The notes below the pieces were generated by a model, which searched no databases, was not told where the DNA came from, and worked only from the letters and a program-made list of their open reading frames with translations. From positions 496,001 to 560,000 of the forward strand of contig NZ_JASHKQ010000001.1 of assembly GCF_030056795.1 (NCBI RefSeq): a stretch of DNA of 64,000 nucleotides. Direction: 5' to 3'. Shown here piece by piece: positions 1 through 7,352 of the stretch (positions are counted from its first letter, which is position 1; every line of letters starts with the position of its first letter). The translations under genes and the position numbers were made by a program. Source of the DNA: Rhodococcus sp. IEGM 1381. GTDB lineage: Bacteria > Actinomycetota > Actinomycetes > Mycobacteriales > Mycobacteriaceae.

Positions 1-252
1 GGCGACGACGACAGAATCGCGGCGGCCCCGGAGAAATCGGCCCAGGTACTGCTCCGACTGGCCGTCGGTGTAGATGTTGGCGGTGTCGACCATGTTTCCG
101 CCGGCATCGAGGTAGGCGTCGAATATTCGTCTCGAGTCGCCCTCATCTGCCCCCCAGCCCCAGGCGGCTCCGAATGTCATGGCCCCCAGCGAGAGTGGTG
201 ATACTCGAAGACCGGAGCGGCCCAGCAGTCGGTACTCGTCCATACGTGTCAT
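1..252 (-). CDS. Aldo/keto reductase, N-terminal part, cut by window edge
   Basis: Only the first ~84 residues are present; the rest lies left of position 1. The protein would be an NAD(P)H-dependent carbonyl reductase with a TIM-barrel fold. Visible family features are the strand-1 stretch LGRSGLRVSPLSLG, then TFGAAWGW, and the catalytic-site segment VDTANIYTDGQSE, which supplies the active-site Asp and Tyr. The start at 252 is chosen because AAGGAG (266-261) lies 8 nt upstream. An ATG at 258 is only 2 nt from it, and another ATG lies at 243. It is divergent from the XRE regulator at 370, a common pairing in which the regulator controls the reductase. The substrate is unknown. Confidence 0.85.
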   Translation of the reverse strand, partial: MTRMDEYRLLGRSGLRVSPLSLGAMTFGAAWGWGADEGDSRRIFDAYLDAGGNMVDTANIYTDGQSEQYLGRFLRGRRDSVVVA

Positions 253-369
253 GGTCATGTCTCCTTCGTGTGCGGTCCCACTCACCGTCCTGGCCCCGTC
301 GGGAAACGGGAAGGACGAGATCATCCTGGGAAGGGCGATACCAGGCTGATCGAACCGAAGTGGCCTACC

Positions 370-1239
370 GTGGATCGGGTGAGTACGCAGTTGGGTCGAA
401 ACGAACTGGCAGCATTTCTGCGTGCCAGGCGCGAGGCGCTCAGGCCGTCGGATGTCGGTCTACCACCACGGATAGGGGCCTCCCGGACACCCGGTCTGCG
501 GCGTGAGGAGGTCGCTGCGTTGGCCGGAGTGAGCGTGGATTACCTCGTTCGGCTCGAACAGGCACGGGATGTTCGGCCATCCGCCCAGGTGGTTCAGTCT
601 CTGTCGAATGCGCTCAGGCTGTCTCCCGATCAGACCGGCTACCTGTTCTCACTCGCCGGCCATCGTGCACCGGAGCGGGCCTCCGCCCACGAGGTGCCCG
701 ACGGCATTCGGCAGTTGATCGACGACGTCGCCCCACTGCCGGCGATGGTGCTCGATCACCGACTCGACATCCTGGCCACGAACGAGATGATGGCCGCGCT
801 GTTGCTCGACATCGACAGACGACCCGTCGCAGACCGCAACGTCCTACGAATGTGTTTCCTGGACAGTCGGTTCGATGGATTCTACGAGGCGCGCGATGAC
901 GTCGTTCGCGGTGCAGTGGCCGACCTTCGCGCTGCCTGGGTGAACCACTCACACGACGCGAAGTTGGCAGCGTTGATCGAGGAGCTCGAACGAGAGAGCA
1001 CGGAATTCTCCCGCTACTGGCAGTCCCGAGAGGTGTCCGTGCGGAACCGAGGTGACAAACCGATGCGGCATCCACTTGTCGGGCTGATCACCGTGACATT
1101 CGATGTGCTCACGCCACTCGGCGACCCGGACCTGCGGCTCATCGTCTACCGTCCGGCGGACGCGCAATCCCGTTCTGCCTTGGACGAACTCGGGCGTCTG
1201 CGCGGGCAGCGATCGCAGCGGCACTTGCGCACCATCTGA
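370..1239 (+). CDS. XRE-family regulator with MmyB-like ligand-binding domain
   Basis: DNA-binding transcription factor of ~289 residues. An N-terminal helix-turn-helix (about residues 12-80, with GLRREEVAALAGVSVDYLVR) is followed by a C-terminal domain of the MmyB/PAS-like type, with PLPAMVLDHRLDILATNEMM and a later DVRNRGDKP-like conserved stretch. That domain is known to bind small hydrophobic ligands in its family. GTG 370 or GTG 379 are the plausible starts; earlier codons in frame encode low-complexity residues unlike the family. It is divergent from the aldo/keto reductase, so I infer it regulates that gene and itself. No operator was recognised in the ~117-bp gap. Confidence 0.85.
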   Translation: MDRVSTQLGRNELAAFLRARREALRPSDVGLPPRIGASRTPGLRREEVAALAGVSVDYLVRLEQARDVRPSAQVVQSLSNALRLSPDQTGYLFSLAGHRAPERASAHEVPDGIRQLIDDVAPLPAMVLDHRLDILATNEMMAALLLDIDRRPVADRNVLRMCFLDSRFDGFYEARDDVVRGAVADLRAAWVNHSHDAKLAALIEELERESTEFSRYWQSREVSVRNRGDKPMRHPLVGLITVTFDVLTPLGDPDLRLIVYRPADAQSRSALDELGRLRGQRSQRHLRTI

Positions 1240-1245
1240 ATCCGA

Positions 1246-1260
1246 CTGTGCCGGGCACAG
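1246..1260. promoter_or_regulatory. Short perfect palindrome between XRE and AraC genes
   Basis: CTGTGCC-G-GGCACAG, 7-bp arms with a one-base centre, lies 7 bp after the XRE stop and 67 bp before the AraC start. It could be an operator for either regulator or a weak terminator stem. There is no T-run after it. Confidence 0.3.
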
Positions 1261-1326
1261 AAAGTCGGGTTTGCGCTGCCGTTTTTGCCTATCGTTTCGG
1301 TCAGAACGAGGGAAGGTCTCCGACAC

Positions 1327-2196
1327 ATGCTCGAACGATGGAACGCAGCACTCGACTACATCGAGGACAATCTCGACCACGAGATCGACACAACCGAGCT
1401 CGCTCGCATCGCGCTGACATCGGAATACCACTTCCGGCGCGTGTTCTCGGCCCTCGCCGGGATCCCGCTGTCGCTGTACATCCGACAACGCCGAATGACA
1501 TTGGCAGCAGCGGAAATCCTCGACGGACAGGGCGTACTCGACGTTGCGACCAAATATGGTTACTCGGCAGATGCATTCACCCGAGCCTTCCGCGATCTAC
1601 ACGGCATCACACCGTCTCAGGCACGCCGGCCCGGAACCGTCCTTCGTTCCCGACAAGCAGTGACATTTCACCTGACCATCGAAGGACGAAGCACCATGCG
1701 ATACCGCATCACCGAACTGCCGCCATTCCACATCGTCGGCAAAACCACCCGAATCCCACTTCGGTTCAGCGGCGAGAACACCGCAATGACCGAATTCCAC
1801 CGAAGCCTGGCCCCGGGAACCGGCGAGCAACTGCGTGAACTCGCCGACCTGCCAGAACTCCCCGAGATCCTGTTCGTCAGCGACGGCTTCGAACCCCAAC
1901 GCGAGGACGGCAGTCTCTTCGACTACTACTTCGCCGTCGCCACCACATCGCCGGCAACACCCGAATGGAACACCCTCGCCGTCCCCGCATCGACCTGGGC
2001 GGTATTCGAAACACGCAGCGACACCGCACTCGCCCCCGCACTCCAACAACTCTGGGCCGACTCCTTCGGCGAATGGTTCCCCTCCAACCCCTACGAAGCA
2101 ATCCCCGGACCTGAAATTCTCACCGTCACCGAAAGCACCTCCGACTGGTCCTCCGGAACGGGAGAACTGTGGATCCCGATTCAACGAAGCCTCTAG
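1327..2196 (+). CDS. AraC-family regulator with GyrI-like effector domain
   Basis: Transcription factor of ~289 residues with the Rob/SoxS-like arrangement. Two N-terminal HTH motifs lie at about residues 5-100 (ELARIALTSEYHFRRVFSAL and VATKYGYSADAFTRAFRD). A C-terminal GyrI/BmrR-type small-molecule-binding domain lies at about 120-289 (YRITELPPFHIVG, LFDYYFAVATTS, ending ELWIPIQ). Start ATG 1327 has GGAAGG at 1311-1316, 10 bp upstream; an in-frame start at 1285 lacks this. Proteins of this layout usually sense drugs or hydrophobic cations, but no partner gene is obvious here. It ends 40 bp before repeat copy 1. Confidence 0.87.
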   Translation: MLERWNAALDYIEDNLDHEIDTTELARIALTSEYHFRRVFSALAGIPLSLYIRQRRMTLAAAEILDGQGVLDVATKYGYSADAFTRAFRDLHGITPSQARRPGTVLRSRQAVTFHLTIEGRSTMRYRITELPPFHIVGKTTRIPLRFSGENTAMTEFHRSLAPGTGEQLRELADLPELPEILFVSDGFEPQREDGSLFDYYFAVATTSPATPEWNTLAVPASTWAVFETRSDTALAPALQQLWADSFGEWFPSNPYEAIPGPEILTVTESTSDWSSGTGELWIPIQRSL

Positions 2197-2235
2197 CCAT
2201 TGCCTCCGTTCTTCCTCGCACCCGCCTTCCGGCGG

Positions 2236-2291
2236 TACTCAATGTGACCTTTGGTGGCCTTTTCGGGGGTAAATGTCACCTTCGGTGGACT
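2236..2291 (+). repeat. Interspersed ~56-bp repeat, copy 1 (divergent copy)
   Basis: Core GGTGGCCTTTTCGGGGGT is conserved. The right arm reads ATGTCACCTTCGGTGG, so this copy is a near-perfect direct repeat of its left half (ATGTGACCTTTGGTGG) and does not form the inverted repeat seen in the other copies. It lies between the AraC gene and the membrane-protein gene at 2334, both on +. Confidence 0.8.
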
Positions 2292-2333
2292 GAACGAGGG
2301 GGTCCGGCATCCGACGCTCGGTAATCTGGCGAT

Positions 2334-2825
2334 ATGGGTACGAATCGACGGCAGGTACTACGTCGTCGATATTTGTCCCTGGGTTTGGGCGAGTTGGCCG
2401 CAGCCGGGGTGTTCCTGACGATTGCACTTGCGTCGGTGGTGCCGAGGCTCGACGAGGAAAGCCGTCTGGCGTTGTGGTTTGCGCTGGTCCCACTGCTGGC
2501 CGTGCTGGTGCAAGCGGGAACCTACTGGCTGCTGGCGCGCTCCTGGGTCGAGAGTCATCCGATGCCACCTTCTCTGCGCACGATCTACCGCGCCTTTCGC
2601 AAAGTAGACCTCGCGTTGCTGGTCGGCGGTTTACTAGGAGTGATGGTGTGGCTCCCCGACAACCTCGGTGCCAGTCTCGGAGTTCTTGCCATCTGGTTCT
2701 TCGGGCTCATCGAATACGTCAACTACTTCGCGATTCGACTGTCCTATCCCCCGCGCCTCTGGGTATCGACCGTGGGCCAGTTGCGCGCACCTCGTCTGGT
2801 CCGGGATCTGAACGCCGGCAGCTGA
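2334..2825 (+). CDS. Small four-helix membrane protein, unknown function
   Basis: 163 residues. A basic N-terminus (GTNRRQVLRRRY) is followed by about four hydrophobic segments: roughly 14-36, 44-68, 90-110 and 114-132. The last ~30 residues are basic and probably cytoplasmic. I recognise no enzyme motif. It stands alone between two copies of the interspersed repeat (2236 and 2853), with a convergent MarR gene downstream. Function cannot be assigned from sequence. Confidence 0.65.
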   Translation: MGTNRRQVLRRRYLSLGLGELAAAGVFLTIALASVVPRLDEESRLALWFALVPLLAVLVQAGTYWLLARSWVESHPMPPSLRTIYRAFRKVDLALLVGGLLGVMVWLPDNLGASLGVLAIWFFGLIEYVNYFAIRLSYPPRLWVSTVGQLRAPRLVRDLNAGS

Positions 2826-2852
2826 CCCAGCACAGAGCACAGACGCGCAGTG

Positions 2853-2908
2853 CACTCGATGTGACATTCGGTGGCCTTTTCAGGGGTCAATGGCACATCG
2901 AGTGGACT
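2853..2908 (+). repeat. Interspersed ~56-bp palindromic repeat, copy 2
   Basis: CACTCGATGTGACATT and AATGGCACATCGAGTG form a 16-bp stem with one mismatch around a ~20-nt loop. It lies between convergent genes (membrane protein on +, MarR on -), so it may also act as a bidirectional terminator-like structure. Confidence 0.9.
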
Positions 2909-2929
2909 GCAGGATCCCGGCCGTTGTAA

Positions 2930-3373
2930 TCAGGAAATCCGGCGAGCCAAGATCGTCGTGAGGTCGGCCAGGGCTGAGGTGGCCGCAGACAGTGCTCGAC
3001 GACCCTCTGGGGTCAGTTCGTCGAGCGCATCGGAGAGCACCTGAGAGCTGACCGCGTCGTATTCCGCCAAGAGGTGCATTGCCTTCGGTGATGCTGTGAG
3101 AGCCGCTCCGCGCATGTCGTCCGACGAGACCGATCTTTCGACGAGTTCTGCGTCAACCATTGCCTTGATCAGATTGCTCACGGTGGACCGAGCGAGGTTC
3201 AGGTGTGCGGCGAGGCTCCCCGGGCTCATATACGGCTCAGCGACGAGCGCTCTCATGATCTCGATGTGCGAATCGGGGATGTCTGGTAGTCGGGCGGCTT
3301 CTCGCGTCGCACGAAGCAGCGACCGTCGCAGCGGTCCCAGGTGTCGACCGAGTTCGATCGCGGTGGAGTGCAT
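2930..3373 (-). CDS. MarR-family transcriptional regulator
   Basis: ~147-residue winged-helix regulator. The HTH spans about 45-85 (SPGSLAAHLNLARSTVSNLIKAM) and the wing about 85-100 (RSVSSDDMRGAALTASP), with flanking dimerisation helices. Start ATG 3373 gives the usual length; a TTG at 3391 in frame is less likely. It is divergent from phenolic acid decarboxylase at 3433, with two inverted repeats in the gap, so I infer it is the phenolic-acid-responsive repressor of that operon. In Firmicutes this role is played by PadR, from a different family, so the pairing is noteworthy. Confidence 0.88.
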   Translation of the reverse strand: MHSTAIELGRHLGPLRRSLLRATREAARLPDIPDSHIEIMRALVAEPYMSPGSLAAHLNLARSTVSNLIKAMVDAELVERSVSSDDMRGAALTASPKAMHLLAEYDAVSSQVLSDALDELTPEGRRALSAATSALADLTTILARRIS

Positions 3374-3396
3374 CGTTCGATGGTCCCACAATTAGT

Positions 3397-3425
3397 TTTG
3401 CCGCAAACATAGTTTTGTGACAAAA
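3397..3425. promoter_or_regulatory. Tandem operator candidates between marR and padC
   Basis: Two inverted repeats, TTTGC-C-GCAAA (3397-3407) and TTTTGT-G-ACAAAA (3413-3425), have centres 17 bp apart. The second ends only 7 bp before the padC ATG, and both lie within 55 bp of the marR start. Position and symmetry suit MarR dimers shutting both promoters. The closeness to padC implies a very short or absent leader. Confidence 0.6.
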
Positions 3426-3432
3426 TGGCTTC

Positions 3433-3960
3433 ATGAGCGCAGACACCACCGTCCACAACCCTGTTCCGACTCAAGACCTCAGCGGCATCGTCGGACACCG
3501 CTTCATCTACACCTATGCGAACAACTGGCAGTACGAGATGTACGTCAAGAACGCGACCACCATCGACTACCGCATCCACACCGGCATGGTCGGCGGACGG
3601 TGGGTCAAGAATCAGGAAGTCGACCTTGTCCAACTCGACGACGATGTCTACAAGATCTCCTGGAACGAACCCACCGGAACATCCGTCGTCGTCAACCTCA
3701 TACCCGGTAAGCGACGTCTGCACGGCACTATCTTCTTCCCTCAGTGGATCGAGCTGGACGGTACGAAAACCGTTCTGTACCAAAATGATCATCTCGACGA
3801 GATGCGCGCCTACCGTGATGCCGGACCGACCTACCCCATTTACGTGGTCCCCGAATTCGCCCGAATCACACTGTTCGAGCACGTCGGCGTCGACGACGAG
3901 ACGATCGTGTCGGTCGCGCCCACCGACCTGCCCGACGGATTCGCCGACCGAACGAACTGA
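3433..3960 (+). CDS. padC: Phenolic acid decarboxylase
   Basis: 175-residue cofactor-free beta-barrel enzyme that decarboxylates p-coumaric, ferulic or caffeic acid to the vinylphenol, detoxifying plant hydroxycinnamates in the cytoplasm. The family pattern is clear: [59 protein letters not shown] and the acidic [16 protein letters not shown]. These include the two Tyr and the Glu that the family uses for substrate binding and proton transfer. Length is typical. ATG 3433 directly follows the operator. Probably co-transcribed with the DUF3237 gene starting 2 nt after its stop. Confidence 0.93.
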   Translation: MSADTTVHNPVPTQDLSGIVGHRFIYTYANNWQYEMYVKNATTIDYRIHTGMVGGRWVKNQEVDLVQLDDDVYKISWNEPTGTSVVVNLIPGKRRLHGTIFFPQWIELDGTKTVLYQNDHLDEMRAYRDAGPTYPIYVVPEFARITLFEHVGVDDETIVSVAPTDLPDGFADRTN

Positions 3961-3961
3961 C

Positions 3962-4414
3962 GTGGTCCCCGAGTTGATCTTCGTCGCACATCTTTCGTTG
4001 ACCGTGGGTGAACCGATCGACGTGGGCGAGGTGGTCGATGGTCACCGCTGCCTCGTGCCGATCCTCGGCGGGACCGTCGAGGGCCCGCTACTGCGCGGCC
4101 GAGTGCCCGGCGGAGCGGATCATCAGATTCTCCGAACGGCCACACTCACAGAGTTGGACGCCAGATACGCGCTGGAGACCGATGCGGGCGAACGAATCGC
4201 TGTACACAACATGGGCATACGAAGTGGTGCCGAAGATGACATCGACGCACTTGTCCGCGGTGAAGATGTGCCCCCCGATCGGATCTACTTCCGAAGCCAA
4301 CCACGCCTGTCCTGCGCCGCAAGCCGCCTCACATGGATGAACGAGCGACTGTTTCTCGGATCCGGCCAGCGATTGCCGAACTCCGTGGAGCTGGACGTTT
4401 ATCAGGTGACCTGA
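3962..4414 (+). CDS. DUF3237 family protein
   Basis: ~150 residues with the DUF3237 pattern: LSLTVGEPIDVGEVVDGHR, VPILGGTVEGPLLRGRVPGG, TELDARYALETDAGERI, IYFRSQPRL and the terminal NERLFLGSGQR. Small beta-barrel family of unknown biochemistry, often found near aromatic-compound or lipid genes. Start GTG 3962 lies one base after the padC stop, so the two are probably translationally coupled. This suggests a role in handling hydroxycinnamates or vinylphenols, which is inference. Repeat copy 3 follows. Confidence 0.82.
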   Translation: MVPELIFVAHLSLTVGEPIDVGEVVDGHRCLVPILGGTVEGPLLRGRVPGGADHQILRTATLTELDARYALETDAGERIAVHNMGIRSGAEDDIDALVRGEDVPPDRIYFRSQPRLSCAASRLTWMNERLFLGSGQRLPNSVELDVYQVT

Positions 4415-4430
4415 GCGGTGCGACGACATG

Positions 4431-4486
4431 CACTCAATGTCACTTTCGGTGGCCTTCTCGACGGTCGATGTCACATCTAGTGGACT
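4431..4486 (+). repeat. Interspersed ~56-bp palindromic repeat, copy 3
   Basis: CACTCAATGTCAC left arm and GTCACATCTAGTG right arm around GGTGGCCTTCTCGACGGTC. Several arm positions differ from the consensus. Placed between convergent genes (DUF3237 on +, PPOX on -). Confidence 0.88.
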
Positions 4487-4496
4487 TAGAGGGCGG

Positions 4497-4928
4497 TCAG
4501 GCGAGGGACTGGCCGTAAACGTGGGTCACGGAGATGGTCACCAACACTCGTCGGTCGGCGACCATGACTGCTCGGTATTCGTTCCAGTCAGGGTGCTCAC
4601 CAGCCGCGGCGCGGTAGTAGTCGACCAGGGCCTCGATTTCGGGGCTGTTCGGTGACGTACCCGGACCGGTGAGGGTGACGGTCCCTTCCGCCGTTGCCCA
4701 TGCCGTGCCGTCGGCGTTGGTCACTTCGAGAGCGGCACGTGGATCTCGCCGCAAGTTGGCCGTCTTCGCTCGTCCTTCGGTCACCGAGATCCGGATGGTG
4801 TCGGCGGCGCGATCGTAGAACGGTGTCACCGGCGAGAGCTGCGGAAGTCCGCTGGACTTGATGGTGGCCAGCACGCCGATTCGGCTCTGCTCGAGCAGGT
4901 CGTGTGGATCGAATGCGCTGTCGGTCAT
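4497..4928 (-). CDS. PPOX-class F420-dependent oxidoreductase-like protein
   Basis: 143-residue split-barrel protein of the pyridoxamine-phosphate-oxidase-like superfamily. Visible features are IGVLATIKSSGLPQLSPVTPFYD, ISVTEGRAKTANLRRDPRAALEV and a C-terminal YRAVMVADRRVLVTISVTHVYG. Actinobacterial members commonly bind F420 and reduce small heterocycles; the real substrate is unknown. The gene overlaps the upstream TPR gene by 4 nt (ATGA at 4925-4928), so the two form an operon. One of three such proteins in the window (also 13357 and 21332). Confidence 0.85.
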   Translation of the reverse strand: MTDSAFDPHDLLEQSRIGVLATIKSSGLPQLSPVTPFYDRAADTIRISVTEGRAKTANLRRDPRAALEVTNADGTAWATAEGTVTLTGPGTSPNSPEIEALVDYYRAAAGEHPDWNEYRAVMVADRRVLVTISVTHVYGQSLA

Positions 4929-5404
4929 GGATTCCCCTCAGGTCGTGTGGACAACTCGGCCGCGTAGGCCCCGATCGCTCGACGATATTTCCCCGTCGCC
5001 GGGTTCGCTGCCTGAAGCGCACTCCGTAGTGCCTGCGCCGCATCCCCGATATCCCAGAGTGTCAGCGCCGCGAATGCGTCGCGTGCAGAAAGGTATTCGC
5101 TCGAGAACTCGAAGTCTCGGAGCACGTGCAGCGCATCTGTTGGTCGCCCGACATTGCGCAACGAACTCGCCAATTGGATCCGGGCTCGGTTCTCCAGGTC
5201 ATCATCGAGCCCAGCCGACAGGGAGGCTTCATACAACGGGACTGCGGCCGCTTCGTCACCCAGAAAGTCCTCCAGCGACGCACGCTCGAACAGCGCACGA
5301 GCATCCGAATACGATGCGGCCGAGAGCAAGTCCGTCATCTCGACTCGCATACGGACGGGGTCGGCGTCATCCGCTTCGCGCCAGAACGCCACTAGCGGGT
5401 CCAC
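4925..5404 (-). CDS. Tetratricopeptide-repeat protein
   Basis: 159 residues, almost all helical, with TPR-like pairs: DARALFERASLEDFLGDEAAAVPLYEASL, ARIQLASSLRNVGRPTDALHVL, and LWDIGDAAQALRSALQAA. It resembles the TPR_5-type cytoplasmic proteins common in actinobacteria; probably a protein-interaction scaffold with no enzymatic motif. GTG 5404 is the start, preceded by GGGGAGG. It is translationally coupled to the downstream PPOX gene. Confidence 0.75.
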   Translation of the reverse strand: MDPLVAFWREADDADPVRMRVEMTDLLSAASYSDARALFERASLEDFLGDEAAAVPLYEASLSAGLDDDLENRARIQLASSLRNVGRPTDALHVLRDFEFSSEYLSARDAFAALTLWDIGDAAQALRSALQAANPATGKYRRAIGAYAAELSTRPEGNP

Positions 5405-5572
5405 ATTGCCTCCCCTGTCGTCATGCGGTCCATCGTCGCAGACACCGCTTGGTCTCGACGGATGGATGTGGAACTGTCCCTGCTCGAGTTGCTGGTGGAA
5501 ATCGACTGGCGGCGTCGCTGATGTACATCGTCTTCGCGATACTGACCGGAGCCATCTCGGTGGGTCTGTGAT

Positions 5573-5941
5573 CTATTGTGCTGCTACGAATTCGATGCGA
5601 TTACCCACCCCGTCGCTGGTATGGAACCGTCGTCGCCCCGGGATCTCTTCCGAGTCGGCCCAGTCCACCGGATAGCCGGCCGACACCAACGCCATAGCAG
5701 TCGCATCGACATCCACGACGAAGGCCGGATGAGCCTTCCGCGCCGGCCGGAAGTCGTCCTCTATGCCGACATGGACCTCACCATCGGGACCGCCCACCCC
5801 CGGCACACGAAACCAACAGCCCCCGCGCACAGCCAACAGCGGCGGCTTCGCGATTTCCTGCCAGCCCAGCGCACCCACGTAGAACTCACGCTCGCGGTCC
5901 TCGCCGCCCGCCGGACATGCGACCTGCACATGGTGAATCAT
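5573..5941 (-). CDS. VOC (glyoxalase/bleomycin-resistance) family protein
   Basis: ~122 residues making one vicinal-oxygen-chelate module: MIHHVQVACPAGGEDREREFY at the N-terminus and the terminal DGVGNRIEFVA with the usual metal-ligand-type Glu. ATG 5941 is chosen because residues from the upstream in-frame start at 6007 do not resemble the family. Members can be lyases, dioxygenases or resistance proteins; nothing here decides. Divergent from the SnoaL-like gene at 5996. Confidence 0.83.
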   Translation of the reverse strand: MIHHVQVACPAGGEDREREFYVGALGWQEIAKPPLLAVRGGCWFRVPGVGGPDGEVHVGIEDDFRPARKAHPAFVVDVDATAMALVSAGYPVDWADSEEIPGRRRFHTSDGVGNRIEFVAAQ

Positions 5942-5995
5942 CGACCGAACGTACCGCCATCTCGATTGACACGTCGGTGAACGGTAGGCAAACGT

Positions 5996-6472
5996 ATGGG
6001 TATGCAATTGAGATTTCTGGCCGGCGTCTCGACGGCCTTTGCAGTCAAGCTCCTGGTGATGCGAGCGCTGTCACTCAAGCTGCAGCGAGACATCGCGGCA
6101 CTCAACAACGGCGACTACCGTCCCCTGCTGTCGTCGTTTCACCGAGATGCGGTGCTCAAATTTGCCGACGGTTACAGCCGCTGGTCTGGTACCCACCGCG
6201 GCCGCCCGGCCATCGAAAAATTCTTCCAGGACTTCGTCGCCGCCGGCATCAAGGGTCAGATCACCGAAATCTATAGCGGCGGCGCACCCTGGCGAATGAC
6301 CCTGCTCGTGCGCTTCGACAACCAAGCCCACACCGCCCAAGGCACCGAGCTCTACAGCAACCGCACAGTGCTGCTGGTCCGTACGAGCTGGGGAAAAATC
6401 GTCTCGCAGGAAGACTTCTTCGAGGACACCACACGCATCGACGCATTCGAGAAGAAACTCCGCCAACTCTGA
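5996..6472 (+). CDS. SnoaL/NTF2-like fold protein
   Basis: 158 residues. A hydrophobic amphipathic start (LRFLAGVSTAFAVKLLVMRAL) is followed by an NTF2-like cone fold: IAALNNGDYRPLLSSFHRDAVLKF, GTHRGRPAIEKFFQDFV, and the strand-rich NRTVLLVRTSWGKIVSQEDFF. Families with this fold include polyketide cyclases, ketosteroid isomerases and binding proteins. No catalytic pair could be assigned. Repeat copy 4 follows the stop. Confidence 0.72.
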   Translation: MGMQLRFLAGVSTAFAVKLLVMRALSLKLQRDIAALNNGDYRPLLSSFHRDAVLKFADGYSRWSGTHRGRPAIEKFFQDFVAAGIKGQITEIYSGGAPWRMTLLVRFDNQAHTAQGTELYSNRTVLLVRTSWGKIVSQEDFFEDTTRIDAFEKKLRQL

Positions 6473-6511
6473 AATCGCCCGCCCATTCCTCCGGTGCACC
6501 ACTTCTGCCTG

Positions 6512-6567
6512 CACTCGATGTGACATCTAGTGGCCTTTTCGGGGGTCAATGGCACATCGAGTGGACT
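6512..6567 (+). repeat. Interspersed ~56-bp palindromic repeat, copy 4
   Basis: CACTCGATGTGACAT left arm, GGCACATCGAGTG right arm, core AGTGGCCTTTTCGGGGGTC. Located between convergent genes, 26 bp before the ABC ATPase stop. Confidence 0.9.
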
Positions 6568-6593
6568 CATGGGCGGGCCGGTAGCGAGAGGAA

Positions 6594-7352
6594 TCAGGGA
6601 CGTCGATAGGTCACCTGTGGATAGTTGTCGGCATTCGTGACGCTGGCGTGCACGTTGTATACCGTGCGGACCAGGTGCTCGGTGATCACATTTGCGGAGG
6701 TTCCCGATGCCACGATGGTGCCGTTGTTCAGGACGACGATGCGGTCGCAGAACATCGCGGCGAGGTTGAGGTCGTGCAGAGCGATGTAGCTGCTCAGAGG
6801 TAGGCCGGCGACGAGGGTGAGGATGTCGAGTTGATGTTGGATGTCGAGGTGATTGGTCGGCTCGTCGAGCAGTAGTTCGGTGGGCTGTTGAGCCAGGGCC
6901 CGCGCGATCTGGACGCGTTGGCGCTCGCCGCCGGAGAGCGTGTGCCAGCGCCGGGTGGCTTTCGACGCCATGGCGGTGTCGGTCAGTGCTCGGGCTATCG
7001 CGATGTCGTCGTCGGCCGCGTCTCCGCCGAGGATTCCGTGGTGCGGTATTCGCCCGAGGCGCACGACATCGCGGACGCTGATGTCGACGTCGGTGTCGGA
7101 GTGTTGGTCGACCATCGCCACGCGCCGGGCGATGCGTCGTCGACGCAGTGTTCGCAGGTTGTCTCCGTCGAGGAGCACGTCGCCACTGTCGGGGACAACG
7201 ATGCCCGCAAGAATTCTCAGCAGAGACGACTTGCCCGATCCGTTGGGGCCGATCAGACCTATGGTCTCGCCCGGCTCCGGCTCGAAGCTGATTCCGTCGA
7301 GAATGGGGTGTCCGCTCCGTGTCCAGCGAATGTCTCTGACGTGCAGTGTCAT
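6594..7352 (-). CDS. btuD: ABC importer ATPase, cobalamin/siderophore type
   Basis: ~252-residue ATP-binding subunit of a FecE/BtuD-type importer that powers uptake across the inner membrane. Walker A GPNGSGKSS, signature LSGGERQRVQIARAL, Walker B LLLDEPTNHLD and the switch His in ALHDLNLA are all present. ATG 7352 overlaps the permease stop by 4 nt (7349-7352), so the two are translationally coupled. It is the last gene of a three-gene operon headed by a cobalamin riboswitch, which points to a corrinoid substrate. The family alone could also carry ferric siderophores or haem, so the symbol rests on the riboswitch. Confidence 0.88.
   Translation of the reverse strand: MTLHVRDIRWTRSGHPILDGISFEPEPGETIGLIGPNGSGKSSLLRILAGIVVPDSGDVLLDGDNLRTLRRRRIARRVAMVDQHSDTDVDISVRDVVRLGRIPHHGILGGDAADDDIAIARALTDTAMASKATRRWHTLSGGERQRVQIARALAQQPTELLLDEPTNHLDIQHQLDILTLVAGLPLSSYIALHDLNLAAMFCDRIVVLNNGTIVASGTSANVITEHLVRTVYNVHASVTNADNYPQVTYRRP

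Noticed and set aside
4946..4954. Perfect TGTGGACAA DnaA box inside the TPR gene
   Set aside because: Single match in coding DNA, at about the number expected by chance in 64 kb.
5464..5571. Short reading frames in the gap between the TPR and VOC genes, including one encoding ~16 hydrophobic residues before a stop at 5571
   Set aside because: Too short, no clear ribosome-binding site and no recognisable family; they could be decayed remnants but this cannot be supported.
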